A stretch of 64,000 nucleotides of DNA, from NCBI RefSeq assembly GCF_027744825.2, contig NC_071336.1:21585501-21649500 (forward strand), in the 5' to 3' direction. The stretch is from Synchiropus splendidus (Eukaryota; Chordata; Actinopteri; Syngnathiformes; Callionymidae). Numbering within the stretch: the stretch's first letter is position 1; the number at the start of each line of letters is the position of its first letter. Below the pieces are notes generated by a model. The model was not told the origin of the DNA. It ran no database searches and was given only the letters and a program-made list of their open reading frames with translations. A program made the position numbers and the translations under genes. Positions 40,845 to 53,790 of the stretch are shown piece after piece.

Positions 40845-41087
40845 AAGTCTGTGCGCTTTTAGCACTCTGATCAAGTGCCTTCTACTCAAAACAATACCAC
40901 ATGTGGCATGCATGACTTTTTTTTTTATCCCGAGATAAAAATGATCTTGAGATTCAAAATATCTCGAGATACGAATTGTCTCAAGATAACTATTATCTCG
41001 CAAGAAAAAAAATAAACTCATGATGCCACATGTGGTATCATATTGAGTAGAAGGCACTTGACCAGAGTGCTAAAAGCGCACAGACTT
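40845..41087. mobile_element. Foldback (inverted-repeat) element
   Basis: The arm at 40845-40914 ('aagtctgtgcgcttttagca', 'atcaagtgccttctactcaa', 'taccacatgtggcatgcatg') pairs with the inverse of 41019-41087, with a handful of mismatches. The roughly 105-bp centre carries repeats of ATCTCGAGATA and TCTTGAGAT, each near-palindromic. A matching CTCGAGATAA patch precedes the left arm at 40685-40720. It could be a MITE or foldback element. No target duplication is identified. Confidence 0.7.
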
Positions 41088-41116
41088 TGCCGTCTGCAAT
41101 ATTCTGACTTGTAGAC

Positions 41117-41786
41117 GGAGCGGCTGGTGTCCTGGTGCAGCAACAACAACCTGGAGCTCAACGCCCAGAAGACAGTGGAGATGGTTATAGACTTCAGGAG
41201 AGTAACAGTTTCTCTGTCCCCTCTCATGTTGGCTGGTTTACCCATTCCTATTGTGGACTCCTTCTGCTTCCTGGGAACCACCATCACTGAGGACCTCAAA
41301 TGGGAGCCGACCATCAGGTCCCTCATCAGGAAGGCCCAGCAGAGAATGTTCTTTCTGAGGCAGCTACGAAAACTACGACTGCCGACGAAGTTGCTGGTGG
41401 AGTTCTACACGGCCATCATCCAGTCCATCCTCACCTCCTCTATCACCGTCTGGTACAACAGCGCCACCTCCAGGGACAAGAGCCGACTGCAGCGCATCGT
41501 ACGTTCTGCTGAGAAGGTGATCGGTTGCAGCCTGCCACCTCTTCAGGACCTGTATGTCTCCAGGACCCAGAGACGTGCAGGTCGGATCAGAGCCGACCCT
41601 TCTCATCCTGGACATGGACTGTTTGTTCCTCTTCCCTCTGGCAGGAGGCTACGGTCCATCCAGACCAGAACCTCCCGTCACAGGAACTGCTTCTTTCCCT
41701 CGGCCGTCAGACTGTACTCTTTCCTAGTCAGTGGGCTCCCCACTGACCATGGCAATAAATTTGATTCTGATTCTGATTCTGATTGA
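41117..41786 (+). mobile_element. CR1/L2/Rex1-like LINE, RT 3' end
   Basis: This is the C-terminal part of a non-LTR retrotransposon reverse-transcriptase ORF, truncated at its 5' end. The frame carries SWCSNNNLELNAQKT (after the catalytic YxDD region), then FLGTTITEDLKWE, LRKLRLPTKLLVEFY, SILTSSITVWYNSA and SRLQRIVRSAEKVIG, followed by SHPGHGLFVPLPSGRR. It ends near an AATAAA at 41754 and a (GATTCT)n tail at 41763-41785. No catalytic residues remain, so it cannot be functional. It sits beside the foldback element and both may be old insertions. Family choice (Rex1 versus L2/CR1) is from memory of fish families. Confidence 0.85.
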
Positions 41787-43894
41787 GTTGGAGGACTCTG
41801 AATCCAATCTGCTGCCAACCTCATTCATTCCTTCAGGTGTCTGGACAGCAAGCAGGACCTCACGTTCTGAAAGCTATGGTTGTGTTCCTGTCATTGAATT
41901 ATGATGACATTCCAATGCACCTCCATGTTGTAAGTTGTGTTATCAGCACCTTGAGAAACTTTGTCTCAAGGTGCTGAAAACGTGACTACACATGATACAG
42001 AAAGTGTCAATAAGTGGCACCTAGACTGTGTTGGCTTTGTAGAGGTCCATGCCCTCTGAACACCAAGGTTCCATTACTAATAAAACAAAGCATTCAAAAC
42101 ATGACAACGCTTCTCAAGTACATATGGTTAAATATTTTTTTGGCAAAGTGGCGATTTTCAGCAGCGACTCTACTCTGAGTCTCTTGCAAACATGTGAGCT
42201 CTAAGCCTATCTCCACGGTAACTGCTCCTCGATCGTCTTCTTTCAGTCATTTAGGCAACTGTTGGAAAAGCAACTCCTTCATCAGCAGCACTTTTGTAAA
42301 TCCATTTATTGGATGAACATCCTCAAAGATTCATGCTTCCTCATGGCGCCTCTGTTTGCATGTGTTTTGCATGAACATGAATGTGTTTGGGCGCAGACCC
42401 AGCCCTCGCACTAATCAAACACAGGCCCGTTTAACACTGCTAATGAATAGGGGCTTTGATGAGACCAGGGGCCCACACACACTCGCACTCACGCTGCGGG
42501 TGAAGAGTTCAGCCACAGTCTGATTTCTTCAAACAGTTCAATCCCTTTCCTCTGTGGTAATTACTTATTAATTAAAGACAAAGAGCCGCTTAAAAACAAC
42601 CCTTTGTTTTCCACCAACATAACCGTTGTTTTTACATCCAGGGGGGTTCATTTTGATCAATGTGCGGCTTTAGAGGGCCAGCTCATATAGCCACTGTAAG
42701 TTGTTTTTGTTTGTATGTTTTGAGGTGCACATCTGCCCTACACTCGGGTTCCAACCTAAATTGAGATGAGGCAGGTTTAGTTGCATCAAATTCTGAACTG
42801 CTTTTGAGTGCGAAATGATCACATGAATAAGAAACCGATAACAATACACTGCAGCGCCCAGTAGGTAACACATATGCTCTGTGAATGCTCTTAATAAGGA
42901 ACTGGATTGTGCAACCTTTCCTAAATCAAATTCAGCTGGTTACATTTGGGAATTGAGATTTTTTTTTTCCACTTCTCTCACAGTTAATCATCCATTCTTC
43001 CTCCCCTCCTCCCTTGCCTCTGCTCTCTCTCACCCTCTCTTCATATTTAATAACTCATCGCCACCATCTTGGCTCCGCGGAGAGCACTCTCCATGCACAA
43101 TGAAAGACTGTGTTCATACAAATATCGCGCCAACAGGATTTCAGTCTGGTTTGGTGACTTTCCTTTCTTTTATTGATTCTTTTTTCTTTCCTCTTGACCA
43201 TTCTTGCATTCTTGTCCCCTCATTCTTGTCTTTGTCTCCTGTCCAGACGGGCCTTCACCCCAAACTGCTCGTAATGAATGGGAACATTAAAGAGTCATAT
43301 GCATGATGAATGGAATGGCCTTTAAGCTGCCTCTCATTGTCCTTATTCTTGTTCTTATGATTTTCTCCCACCTTCCCTCTCTCACCCCCAGACCCTCTTT
43401 TGCCCCACTAGGTATGTCAGAGTGGCAAGAAGCTGCGACATCTTTTAGGCTTAAATTAACCCATTTACTGTGTCCTTGACCAACCCCAGCCATTCATCTT
43501 CTGGGAGTGTTTTAGTGGCGCCTGACAGAAGTGCGTCCAGCATAAAAGCGGCAGCACTTGAAACGTTTTCTCACATGCTGACTTTGTGCTCCTACTTTCC
43601 CCACTCTCACATAATTTCCATGTTAGTTAATTGAAATCATTGATGTATGCGGGACGAGGAAGGGCTCAAATTTGATCATTTTAACATTTAATTTACTTAT
43701 ATTTTGATGTGCAGCACACCGCGCCGCATATTTGAACTGTGGGAGTTTGATCCCACTTCGAAATGAGACCATATTGTGTACCCAATTTCTGATCAAAGGC
43801 CATTTAAAGATTTCAAGATATAGATATATGAAGAAATTCAGAAATGTAGTCGCATTTCTATATGTACTTTTTTAAAGGCACATTTTATTAGTTA
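41787..43894. other. Unassigned DNA with one perfect hairpin
   Basis: A 14-bp perfect stem with 7-nt loop lies at 41943-41977 (see findings). Otherwise there are AT-rich patches and a CT-rich stretch at 43010-43060. No gene is seen. Confidence 0.5.
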
Positions 43895-44115
43895 GTTGCC
43901 AGCACAGCGAGAAGATGTGATCCAGTTTCAGAACTTGCAGTCGTTTCCTCCTGGCATTAACCTCGGCTTTCAAAAACACAGAGGTTAATTTGGGCCAGCA
44001 AATTGTACTCCTGATTGTTCGCCTGTACCTGCTTAGCGTTGGACTGGCAGTTTGTCCAAGGTGAGTTTCACCTTGGTTAGCTGGGATGAGCTCCAGATTC
44101 TGGAGGCCCAATGTA
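43895..44115 (+). repeat. Diverged fish SINE body
   Basis: Recognisable words: 'cgtttcctcctgg', 'gactggcagtttgtccaagg', 'tgagtttcaccttggttag' and 'ctgggatgagctccag', the same order as the 3' half of the 23620-23885 copy. The tRNA-like head is lost. Confidence 0.5.
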
Positions 44116-45904
44116 GGAAATTAAGTAGGGCACGGTCACAGCTCTCTGGTTACGTCTCAGGTAGACGCCACGCAATGAGAGACAGTGTGAGAGACACAAG
44201 AAACGTGTGGAAGAAGGACTGCACTGAGGCCTTACAGCAAAACAAAAAAAAAACGCATTGATGATCACAAACTAGTCACAAATTTGTTCAGAATACATTT
44301 AATTGTTCATACCAAGAATTTTTTTTTCCATTAAATGCATGTAAGAAATCTAATGAATGGCTCTAACATGCATACAGACAAATGAAAAAAAAAAAAAGTA
44401 AAATTACAGTGTGAAAAAAAAGAAGTTATGCAAATTATGTGGTTCTTAACAGGATAAAAGAATAATATAATTTAGAATAAAAAAATAATTTATCTTATTT
44501 TAAGCATGTATTTCGTATTTCTGCTTTTTGACTTTTCACAAAAATCTTATCTCAACCATAACCTAATCTTCTTATTTATCTACAATAGACAGGAAATCTT
44601 AAAATGAGGTAAAAACTGGTAAAACATGATATTTTACATTGCCGCCCTTGTCTCATCAAAATAAAACTTGTTGCTTCATTCACGTGTTTATTATTGTTCT
44701 TAGTTCGTAGAATGTTGAGATATAACTGTATCACAACTCGTCATCAAACAGTCCATTTCACCATCTAAAACCAGATGTTTTATGCTTAAATGTAGTACAT
44801 TGAAGCCTCTGGAGCAAAGGATTATGGGAATAGGGTTGAGGTGTAAAAATGGATAGTTAAGAATGTTGTTGTGTGATTATGAATATTGTCTGCCTTGTCC
44901 TTATTCGGGACATTTGTGTAGAGTGTTAATGTTTCCCTTTCTTACATACAGTATACAGTTAGCAGTGTAAGTTTGTAGGATATGTGTGAAGTGGGCCTGT
45001 GTTCTGTTACATCATTCCAATCTAAGTGTGTTTTATCTTGTCTTATGATGCCCTTTTCTACCCTTGAAAAATACTTGTGTTATGATGAGGAAACTTCCTT
45101 CAGATTTACTTTATTTCATCGAGGCTAACCAGGAATTTCTCCAGATTTTGGTCTTCATCATCTTATTTGTAGTCTTAATACAGAGACTTGTTTTAAGGCT
45201 GGAATTCAGCATGTAGTGCTTATTTGTAGGTTACACACTTTCACCATAGAATTGTAATTTCTAGTGTCTTGTTTCCTAGTTGTTGTATGGACAGATTATT
45301 TCACTAGAATGCTTGATATCAGTGTTAAAATCTTAAATTTGGGATACCATTTTTGCAGTGTACCATTTAAACTCTGACGGAGCTTCGAGAAGAAACCATT
45401 GTCAAAATTTGTACGTGTTTATCGTAACAAAGTTGAAACTCCAATTGCTGTTTCCCATAAATAAAATGTTTTTTTCCATGGACTTCTGTTAATAAAATAA
45501 AAATACGGCATGTTTTGTCTACCGTCAAATAACAAAAGTAGACAGCAACTCACTGCCCCGAGCAAAGTTCAGGAAGCAGCACTCAAAAGTTGGTGTCCTA
45601 CGACTTTATGATTTGTCAGCCAGCAGTTTTATTGGTCCTGAGTCAAAGCAGTAACTGTAGGGTTCCTCAGCTTGGCACAATGCCTTTTATGATCTCCCTT
45701 TTCACTGCTATGGAGACAGAGCAGAGGCAAACATCCCTAAATTATACTTTCATCTCCGTCTGCTTGTAGCTCCAAGGGTTTGCTTTTTGTTTTTGTGTGA
45801 TTCTCTGCTCTCTGCACATCTGCCTGTGTTCTTCTGCTCTCGAACCACTGACATCTCAACATCCAAACTTACTCTTCAACCCTTTATCTTTCTCTGCCCC
45901 CCAG
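44116..45904. other. Unassigned AT-rich DNA
   Basis: A runs lie at 44244-44253, 44387-44398 and 44415-44423. No gene is recognised before the exon at 45905. Confidence 0.5.
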
Positions 45905-46024
45905 TTCAAACAAGGGAGTACATGTTGGGCCAGATTAACAAGACCCCTGGATCAGACCAAAACCCATCTGAATGAGAAAGTCAAGCAGAGGAAACAGAAC
46001 CGGGAGCAGCTTCACCACAAAGAG
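45905..46024 (+). CDS. Coiled-coil gene, candidate exon 1 of those seen
   Basis: The exon is 120 bp and starts after a strong acceptor (a C/T-rich tract, then tgccccccag). It ends at GAG|GTGGGC. Only one frame stays open: it starts in phase 0 and ends in phase 0. It encodes 40 residues including PLDQTKTHLNEKVKQRKQN and ending LHHKE, which are charged and helix-forming with heptad-like leucines. No domain family can be named. The pattern matches exons at 52345 and 57677, so I infer one gene on this strand. Adjacent exons upstream are not visible, so this is an internal exon. Confidence 0.55.
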
Positions 46025-49000
46025 GTGGGCTGGCTGCATCTCGGAGGAGCTAACTTCTTGATTTTCTCAAGACTTTACATGGAAATCCTTGCAGTAACTT
46101 CTTCAAAAGCAGCAATCCGACACAAACTCATTTCCTTTTGTTCATTCAGTATTGACATTGACACATTGTTAGCAAGGCCACAGCGTACAAGGTGAAGGAA
46201 TGTTCTCTACAATGTCAGGGAGAAAGGTTTCGCCTGAGTCGTGATGGAACGAAGATGAAATGTAATATTCACTTTAATATAATACATTGTCTTTTCCTCT
46301 CAATGGTGCTGATAAGAGGGGTCACACAGGTGAGGTGATTCATTTAAATATTCAATTCTCTCACCCACGATGACAAGAATTGTCTAGTTCTACAATGGGA
46401 CTAATAATGAGGTTTCCGATAATTCATAATTGGAACGTTCCGATCCTTAATTCTGCATTGAAAACAGGTTTGACCGAATGTGGTTTCAGTGTTATTCACT
46501 TAAAATTAAATTAGCTCTTCTTTCAACTCTCAAAGTTCACACACACACACCTCTCGCCATGTTAGCAGCCATGCCGGAAATAGAATCGAGTGTGTAAGTG
46601 CCTCTCAAAGAATTTTGACTCCGAGACAAGGAACAAAAAAATCCAGCGTTTTCCAATTGCAACTCCCATTATGAACAACAGGCCTCTTTTACATCTCATG
46701 GTTTTACAAACACAGACTGACCTCTTAAGGGCTTTTGGTGGAATCCATTTTTGGAGTGTGAATTACCCTTTCAATCAACTCTCGTTTTTCACTTACAGTG
46801 TAGAAGCAAGAAATTCACTTCCTCCAGTGGCCTGTGTTCTTTAAAAAGATCCAAGGACACTTTCCTTGAATTTCCTGTTGCTGGTTTGATTTTTCAGGCT
46901 TATTTCCTCTGCTCAGCTTTACAGCTGAAATTGTGCTTATCGTTGGAATAAATGTCCAGGTGAAACTGACATTTGCATTCAGTAAAGTGCAAATGCAGCA
47001 GGACTTTAGCCACGTTAGCATTTCTGTCAATGTTACCAAAGTCCTTCAGCATTTTAGCTACAGCCACTGATGAAATAAAATACAAAATAATTCCCAGTAA
47101 TGCGCCTGATTTACATTTAAAATGCGCTCGTATAATTCATTCTGATCTTTTTTTTTTTTTCTACTGATTTTGACTCAGTAGATACTCTGTGCCAGGAGTG
47201 CCAGAATTAAATGACAAAGAAGGGATGGAAGCATTCCTTAATATTCACCACTGTTGAGATTCAACTGATGGCAGTATTTTATAAAGCAAATAAAATACAG
47301 CGTGAAAATTGTTTTGACATTTATTTGTCTATAATTGATTTATCATTGAACTCCTCTAGAAAGGAACTTTTTTTCTAACTGCCTGCAAATGTACATAAAA
47401 TAAATAAAGATAGAAATAAAACTGCAAAGTTAAGTGAAGTTGTTAAAATGTTTCATATAGGGATGCTGCTCTATAATCATGAAAAAAAAAAATCCCCAAA
47501 AGAGTAAGAGATATTCACACTTACAGTCAAGAATTATTGAGTGTTTGGAGGAGAAAAGCAAAGACAAAGATTTTCATGCTTTTTACCTTTGAGCTACTCA
47601 GTTAGCAAATTGTGCTGTTCAAGCTCGCCACTCTGCCACATTCAGTATAAATATAAGGCACATATATCCGCCTAAATTTGCATGGTAAATATATAAGTTC
47701 CATAATCCGTTTAGAAATGGGGGGAAAAAACAGTGAGAGGGCGGTTACCTTCGCCCAGGGATCCAGTTTCTGTCACGCATCTGGCTCTGCTTTGTGTTAA
47801 AACTTCTGTTCCTCTGATCTATCACAGACTTTTTTTTTTCCCCAAACACACACACACACACATCTGCACTTTTACAGCTCATGAACAATTCATTCCAGTG
47901 TTGTGTGGACAGTGGAAGTAGAGAAACTGAATAGTCTACATACTAACATTGATACAGCTGCGCAAATACTGTCAAAACTCACTTTCATTGACTGTGCCGC
48001 AAACACACAGTTTCCACAGAAGAATTCATCGCCAATATTTAATCTTTTTTATTGTTAGAAATAAGAATTACAAATGAAATCAAACATTTTTCCTGTGTCT
48101 ATAGTGAATAAGAGGAGAGGTCTGTTTTTGTATTTTTCAGCTACCATTGCAATTGAGATTTGTGATATGCTCTGTAGAGTAGAAAAATCAAATAAAGAAT
48201 TAGCAAATGAACCTTAAAATATAGGGGAGATGCGGATGAGTTTTGTCGTCTAACTATTTGGGAAAAGGGTGGAATAAAACAAACAGCAGATAAGTGAATA
48301 AAAAAACAAAAATCACATCACTACTTGTATCAAATGAAAGGTGGAGAAGGTCAAGTTCATCTATGGAGCGGAAAAAGCACTTGTTGCAGCACGACGACTT
48401 GTTCTCTCCAGCCGCTCAAGTCTCAAAGAAGCGACATGAAAACCAAAAATGGTGGCTTTGTTTCAGTTCCACTTTTGATGTCCAGTGCTTTTTAATGTAC
48501 ACAGGGGTATGGTGTGTAGCGCATCAGCGACTTCCCTCATGGGTCCGTGTGGGACTTGAGTTTCAAAGTATGTACTCAAGTATACAGAGGTCAGGATGAA
48601 AGACACAAGTTGAATATTGTTTTAAATGGCCCACATTTGCTGTTGGACAGGGAATGTTTAAAAGGAAAAAGAGCGAAGGTAAGCATCAGTGTGGCGGGTT
48701 GTTGGAGGCAAGAGGGTTGGGCTCGGACAAACATCTGTCCCGCTCCTTACAAACATCAGAATAGATTCATGATTTTTTTTTCTCCCCTTAGAGGTGTTAT
48801 TTTATTCTTTTTTTTTTTGTTGTTGATCTCACTTATTGCTCATTTCTTCTGGTGCTTTGCCACATCTCCTTTCATCCACCGTCAGCACCCCCACAATTGT
48901 ACAAATAATATTTCACCCCCTCCCGTCGTCCTCTACCCCTCTTTTTTCTGTCGTCTTTATCTTGTCATTGCCTGTCAGTAGGGATTCTGTCTGTGCTGGG

Positions 49001-51668
49001 TGTTGTGTGCGTGCGTACGTGTGAACACATTGAGCCTGAGATACACTTAAGAGCTCATTGATTTAAAAATACCTTCGATATTGGAGGTCCCCTCCTGCAG
49101 ATTCGTTCAGGAGCTTATCACACATCCGCGTTGAGATATGCATAAACCAAAGCTCCACTCCAAAGTTTCTGCTTAAACTTTGTGATTGACCTAGTTAGCG
49201 TGTCATTTTGACAACTTGTCTGTTTTGACACGACATCCTCTGGTGTTTATCAACATCCATTCTGCCTATCACAAGCTCACATTGGGAATTCATGAACACG
49301 CGCACACACTATCATGAAGATAAATCAGGCTAAGATCTGAAATTTGGTGAAAAGAGACTTTTTGTCCCGGTAGCAACGTGAAACAGAACGGCTTGCCGTA
49401 GCGAACATCGGTGGCCATTATGTTTTAAGGCATCTTGCTTAATATACGCCACTAAGGCCGTGGACCCAGTTTTAGTTTGGCTATATTCATTCACTTCAAG
49501 TGTTTCTTTGATACGGTGTGGTTTTGCCATCAAAGATAATCCATTACGAGTGGTCTAGATCGGGGTTGTTGGTATACAGCTGTAGGATTAAATCTATACT
49601 CAAGAGTTATCAAGAAGGTGGGCAGAGGCAGAAAATACCACTGATATTCTTCCAGCTGTTTGATGGTTTGTTCCTCTTGAAGGTCTACAGGAGCAAATAA
49701 GGACCAGGGGTATCAACTTCTGCCCACATTGATTCAGATCTGCAGTCAAAGTGCTTTCATTTTCCTCAAACCGGCGAATATGGCGAAGTAGCGCTCTGAA
49801 GTGTGGCTACTGTGGTACATTCACCTGGACAAACAAGCAGCAAGTGTTCAGTCATGGAACCGTATGACTCTCTGAGTGCTTCTCTGGACAAGTGTCAAAA
49901 TGACATGTAATTACAGAGCAGCAAACATCACCTGCATTCACACTTTTAACAATAAGAAAGTAAATGCATTTAGTAGAAATACGTATTTTTTAATTCAAAC
50001 AAACTCAGCAAATTGTCAAATAAAACTCTGACAATAACAGCTCAAGGCTTCTGGCACAGTTACACATGACCGCCCCTTTGCTGTGTGTGACAAACTGATC
50101 GGTCTTGCTGGTGTTTATGTGAGCACTTTGGGTGGAGTGTGCAGAAAAGCCCTTTTTTTGTTTCTCCGCCGCCCCCTGCCATTCTTTCCTCCAGTTGCCA
50201 TTATTTAAGTTTACTGTGTTTCGCTGGTCTGGCTGCTGACAACCAAAGGTGAGAGGTGAAAGAGTCAAGTTAACTCCATCAATTCCCTGGGACAGTTACA
50301 AACGAGCCCTCAACTTTGGTCAAAACAATCCCTGGATCATGCTGGACAGTTGGGCGGAGGGGGTCATGTTGTATTTCTTAATATGACAATGCATACTGTG
50401 CTGCATTGGTAGTGCATTATTATTATTCTTTTTACTTTTATTATTATTATTATTACTTTTTTGTAATGTTATATGTGTAACCATTGGTGAACAACTGATG
50501 ATTTAAAAAGAAGTACACACACATGTTGTGTTTAAAAAAAATGAAATATGGGAAATGTAATTTAATGAATATAATAATTTGGGAGATTATTCTCTGTGGG
50601 TCTTTTTCAGCCTCATAATTTAAATCAGATTAAATAAACAGAAAGCAGAATACAAATAATAATATGCATTTAAAATACATGTGTCATGCAAATTAATTAG
50701 GATTTTAAAGTTGTTAATACAATTTTGGCAAAAGCATGTTGAACTTCATTTCAGACCAGATTCTGGTTACCGACTTACGAAGAAACCAGCAAGTTAATAT
50801 GTAAACAGAACTGCCTCTGCTGCAGCCGATGCTATGTTAATAACCAAATGAATAAAGTGGACATTTTTCTGCAAGTGAAATTATAAGTATAAGTTTGACA
50901 TCAAACCAGCACACATGTAATAATTCACTTGTAAATAAGCCATGTCACACACCTTTTAAAAATCTGACCACATGATGCAACCACGCAAATACAAAAAAAA
51001 AAAAAAAAAACAAAAAAAAAAAAAAAAACAGCATAACAAATAAAAAGCTTTTTCATTGCATGGACTCTGCAATTTTGACTAACCTGAAATTTTGTGAAAC
51101 CTTGACAAGTCACAGCCTCTGAGATGATGTGAAGAAACTAACAAAGCGTGTGAGGATTCGAACATAAAAGCGCTTTCAAACAGGCAGGCACACACTCACA
51201 CTGATGAATAGGGTAATTAGAAAGGTCACCGAGGGAACAATCGTACAGTAGCAACTGTCAGATATATACTGTATCTCAGGAGAAGCTTAATAAACAAACA
51301 ACTCTGCCTTTGTTTCTGCCAAAAACCGCCCACGAGCACTGTGGATAGATGGAATATTTTATTCTAAATTTGCCGATCTGTGACCCAGAATGCCCTGTTT
51401 TTGGTGCTGATTAGAACTTATTTTTCAGTTGTCATCAAAAACAAACTTTTTTGTTTTTTGTTGAATTTTATTCCACCTTCCAGACTGAGACAATAACGAA
51501 GACTTTTGTCTGACAAAGAGCTCACAGACATTTTGATTGCCAACAAAAGTTAACACTTCACTTATTTTAGAGCAAACAGAAAGCACTCAGGTCTTATTTA
51601 CTTTGTTGCATTTATTTGTTGTAGCAAAAACATACACTGCTAACATTAATTTAACTGCATTTAAAACA

Positions 51669-51749
<81 letters not shown>

Positions 51750-52344
51750 AACACAAAATGGCATCTACAACAGTATTACACAATTAATTACTCAAGAAAT
51801 TATTATAGTACATATGTAACCTTATTTGCAAGAGTGTTATTGTGTTAAGGTGAGTAACCCATCGCAGTGTTAACATGGTGAAAGTGTTCTTTTGGGGTTT
51901 AGTTAATGTTACCATAAATGTCAGGTAGTAGTCTTTAACCCATCTCCTCCTTTTGTTTTCTCTTTTTGGAGCTGAGGATCAGATGACTAAACCCCCTAGT
52001 GTTCTGTTGGATCTTGTTTTCCTGTATTGCCCTGCTTCACACCCACACCCACCCATGGGAAGCGCCTAACTCAACCCCAGTCTAATACTATGGGCTACTG
52101 AGCCGCTGAATTTGAGCAGCATGGGGCCCTTTAGTAGCTCCTAAAAAGTTTGAGCTAAGATAAGGGGCAATTGTAGCTCTTTTTTTTCCTCTTCAGTGTT
52201 TACTATTATCCCACCTGAGCCAGAGACTAAACTGGGAAACATTGCAGCCGCCTCCTCGCTGACTTATCTTTGAGTGTGTGTTTTGTACAGTGTGCCCACA
52301 AAAGGTTTCTTCAAAGTTCTCTCTCGCTTTCTCATGCTGTTCAG
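46025..52344 (+). other. Inferred intron, gene-poor
   Basis: About 6.3 kb between candidate exons. It holds short T runs, a (TTA)n run near 50417-50456, an A run at 50992-51028 and a (TA)n tract at 51671-51747. Patches at 46590-46960 and 47090-47130 look enhancer-like but are weak. A stretch near 48600-48678 ends with a donor-like AAG|GTAAGC but has no matching coiled-coil frame. Confidence 0.4.
51671..51747. repeat. (AT)n microsatellite
   Basis: About 77 bp of AT dinucleotides. Confidence 0.98.
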
Positions 52345-52512
52345 GTGCTATCGCTGGAGAATGAGGTCAGGCGATTACACCAGAAGGCCAAAGTTCACCA
52401 TGAAAAGGCCTGTCAGTTAAGCGAAAAGGTCGGAGAGATGTAATGCCTCCGAGAACGAAAGAAGACAGAACAGCATCAACTGCAAGATCAACTATGTAGT
52501 TGTCAGCCACAG
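52345..52512 (+). pseudogene. Coiled-coil exon with an in-frame TAA
   Basis: The exon is 168 bp (56 codons), phase 0 to phase 0, after a cag acceptor at 52342-52344. It ends at CAG|GTTAGT. Residues begin VLSLENEVRRLHQKAKVHH and EKACQLSEKVGEM, are then broken by TAA at 52441-52443, and continue CLRERKKTEQHQLQDQL. Both halves are typical coiled-coil. An alternative donor AAG|GTCGGA at 52428/52429 would end the exon 28 codons in and skip the stop. A sequencing error, polymorphism, true pseudogene or alternative splicing could each explain it. Sequence HHEKACQ recurs as HHEKVCQ in the next exon. Confidence 0.6.
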
Positions 52513-52717
52513 GTTAGTCTTTTAAGCTTGTATCCTTGCATGCTGCAGAGGAGGCAAGTTTGTGTTTGTTCAGCTGGAAATCATTCAAGCTAAAAGTAGA
52601 TGTAGCTAGAATTTTTTTTTACTGCTAAAGCATCAGCTTTAAAACAATTTTCTTGTCAAACGAATTAAAGCTTGTGTGCAACCATCAAAGCTTCTTTAAT
52701 AGGAGGTAGAGTCAGGT

Positions 52718-52978
52718 CTACCGCTCATACGAACAGCCATTCAATGGACTGATCATCATCATCCACATCAGCTGATACAGGTCTCTCCCAAGGATCACCC
52801 CGGGCAGCTTTGTGGTGGCCCAGAATTTACGCCAGTTCAACACTTGCAGAACAGTGCCCATCTTCTTGACCTCATTCATCACTGTGTAGTACTCTACTGC
52901 AGTGTAGAGCAGTGTATTATAGCCAGTTTTCACTAGTTTCTGAATCGATTGATATCGAATGTGCTCTAGAACAATCAC
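52718..52978 (-). other. Unidentified minus-strand open frame
   Basis: An 86-residue frame (containing YYTVMNEVKKMGTVLQVLN and WATTKLPGVILGRDLYQ) lies in the inferred intron. It has a fairly even codon look but no family I recognise. It may be a transposon or retrocopy fragment, or chance. No start or splice context supports a gene. Confidence 0.25.
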
Positions 52979-53299
52979 AACGGCTTAGCTGGGTTCCAAA
53001 ATATAAAATGCAGTTTTTCTTCTTACCTTAAACAACATGTTTTAAGTGCAAATGTATACTTCAAATGTTAGCATTGGCTTCCTACTTGAAGCCTAACGTT
53101 GCTCTGCTTGCCACTTCCTTCCAATTTCTTGCCTTGAGTTGTATTAAATCCAAATGTTTTACCTACGTCCACCTTGGTGTGTTTCAATGCAAACTTCTAA
53201 GCTTTAACTGGATGTAAACACGTCAGTGTGCAATGACGTAAAACATGCTTCAGTGCTTTCAGGGTTGGTTGGAAATGAACTTCATTTTGGTGGTGTCCT

Positions 53300-53790
53300 G
53301 TGAGTACATCTGGATTTCACGACAGGGCAGAGCTGAAGTCAACAAACAGGCAGAGGTTCCTGGGGAGTCCAGATGCTCCAGAATGAAGTGAAGAGCACTG
53401 CATCGTCCACAGATCTGTTGCCTGTGTAGGCAAACTGCAATGAGTCCAGGTGAGAAGCAGTGATAGATTTCAGGTGAGAGAGAACCAGGCGCTCAAAGGA
53501 CTTCATGACCACAGACGTCAGTGCCACCGGTCTGAAGTCGTTCAGTCCTGGCCTTCTTGGGAACAGGAGTGATAGTGGAGGACTTCAAGCATCCAGGAAC
53601 ATGACAGGACACCAAGGAAGCATTGAAGATGCCCGTGAACACTGGAGCCAGCTCAGCAGCACAATGCTTCAGGATGGCAGGGGAAACTCTGTCCGGACCC
53701 ACAGCCTTCCAAAGGTTCAGCTTTCTGAACTGAGTGACCACGTCCTGCTCCATGATGTCAAGAGAAAGAGAAAGAGGGGGGAGGGGAGGG
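53300..53790 (-). mobile_element. CR1/L2/Rex1-like LINE, RT N-terminal fragment
   Basis: On the minus strand, the first frame reads MEQDVVTQFRKLNLWKAV, GPDRVSPAILKHCA and [11 protein letters not shown]. After a frameshift near 53510-53560 the second reads [35 protein letters not shown]. The order (GPDx[17 protein letters not shown], FAYxxxRSxxDA) is that of a non-LTR reverse transcriptase. The fragment lies antisense inside the inferred intron and lacks both ends. Confidence 0.8.

Noticed and set aside
41300..41746. Extra frames over the LINE fragment
   Set aside because: Shadow frames of the reverse-transcriptase reading frame.
48600..48678. Possible exon ending AAG|GTAAGC
   Set aside because: The donor is strong, but no frame with a matching acceptor gives coiled-coil sequence.
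51537..51848. Poly-YI open frame
   Set aside because: It is the (AT)n repeat.
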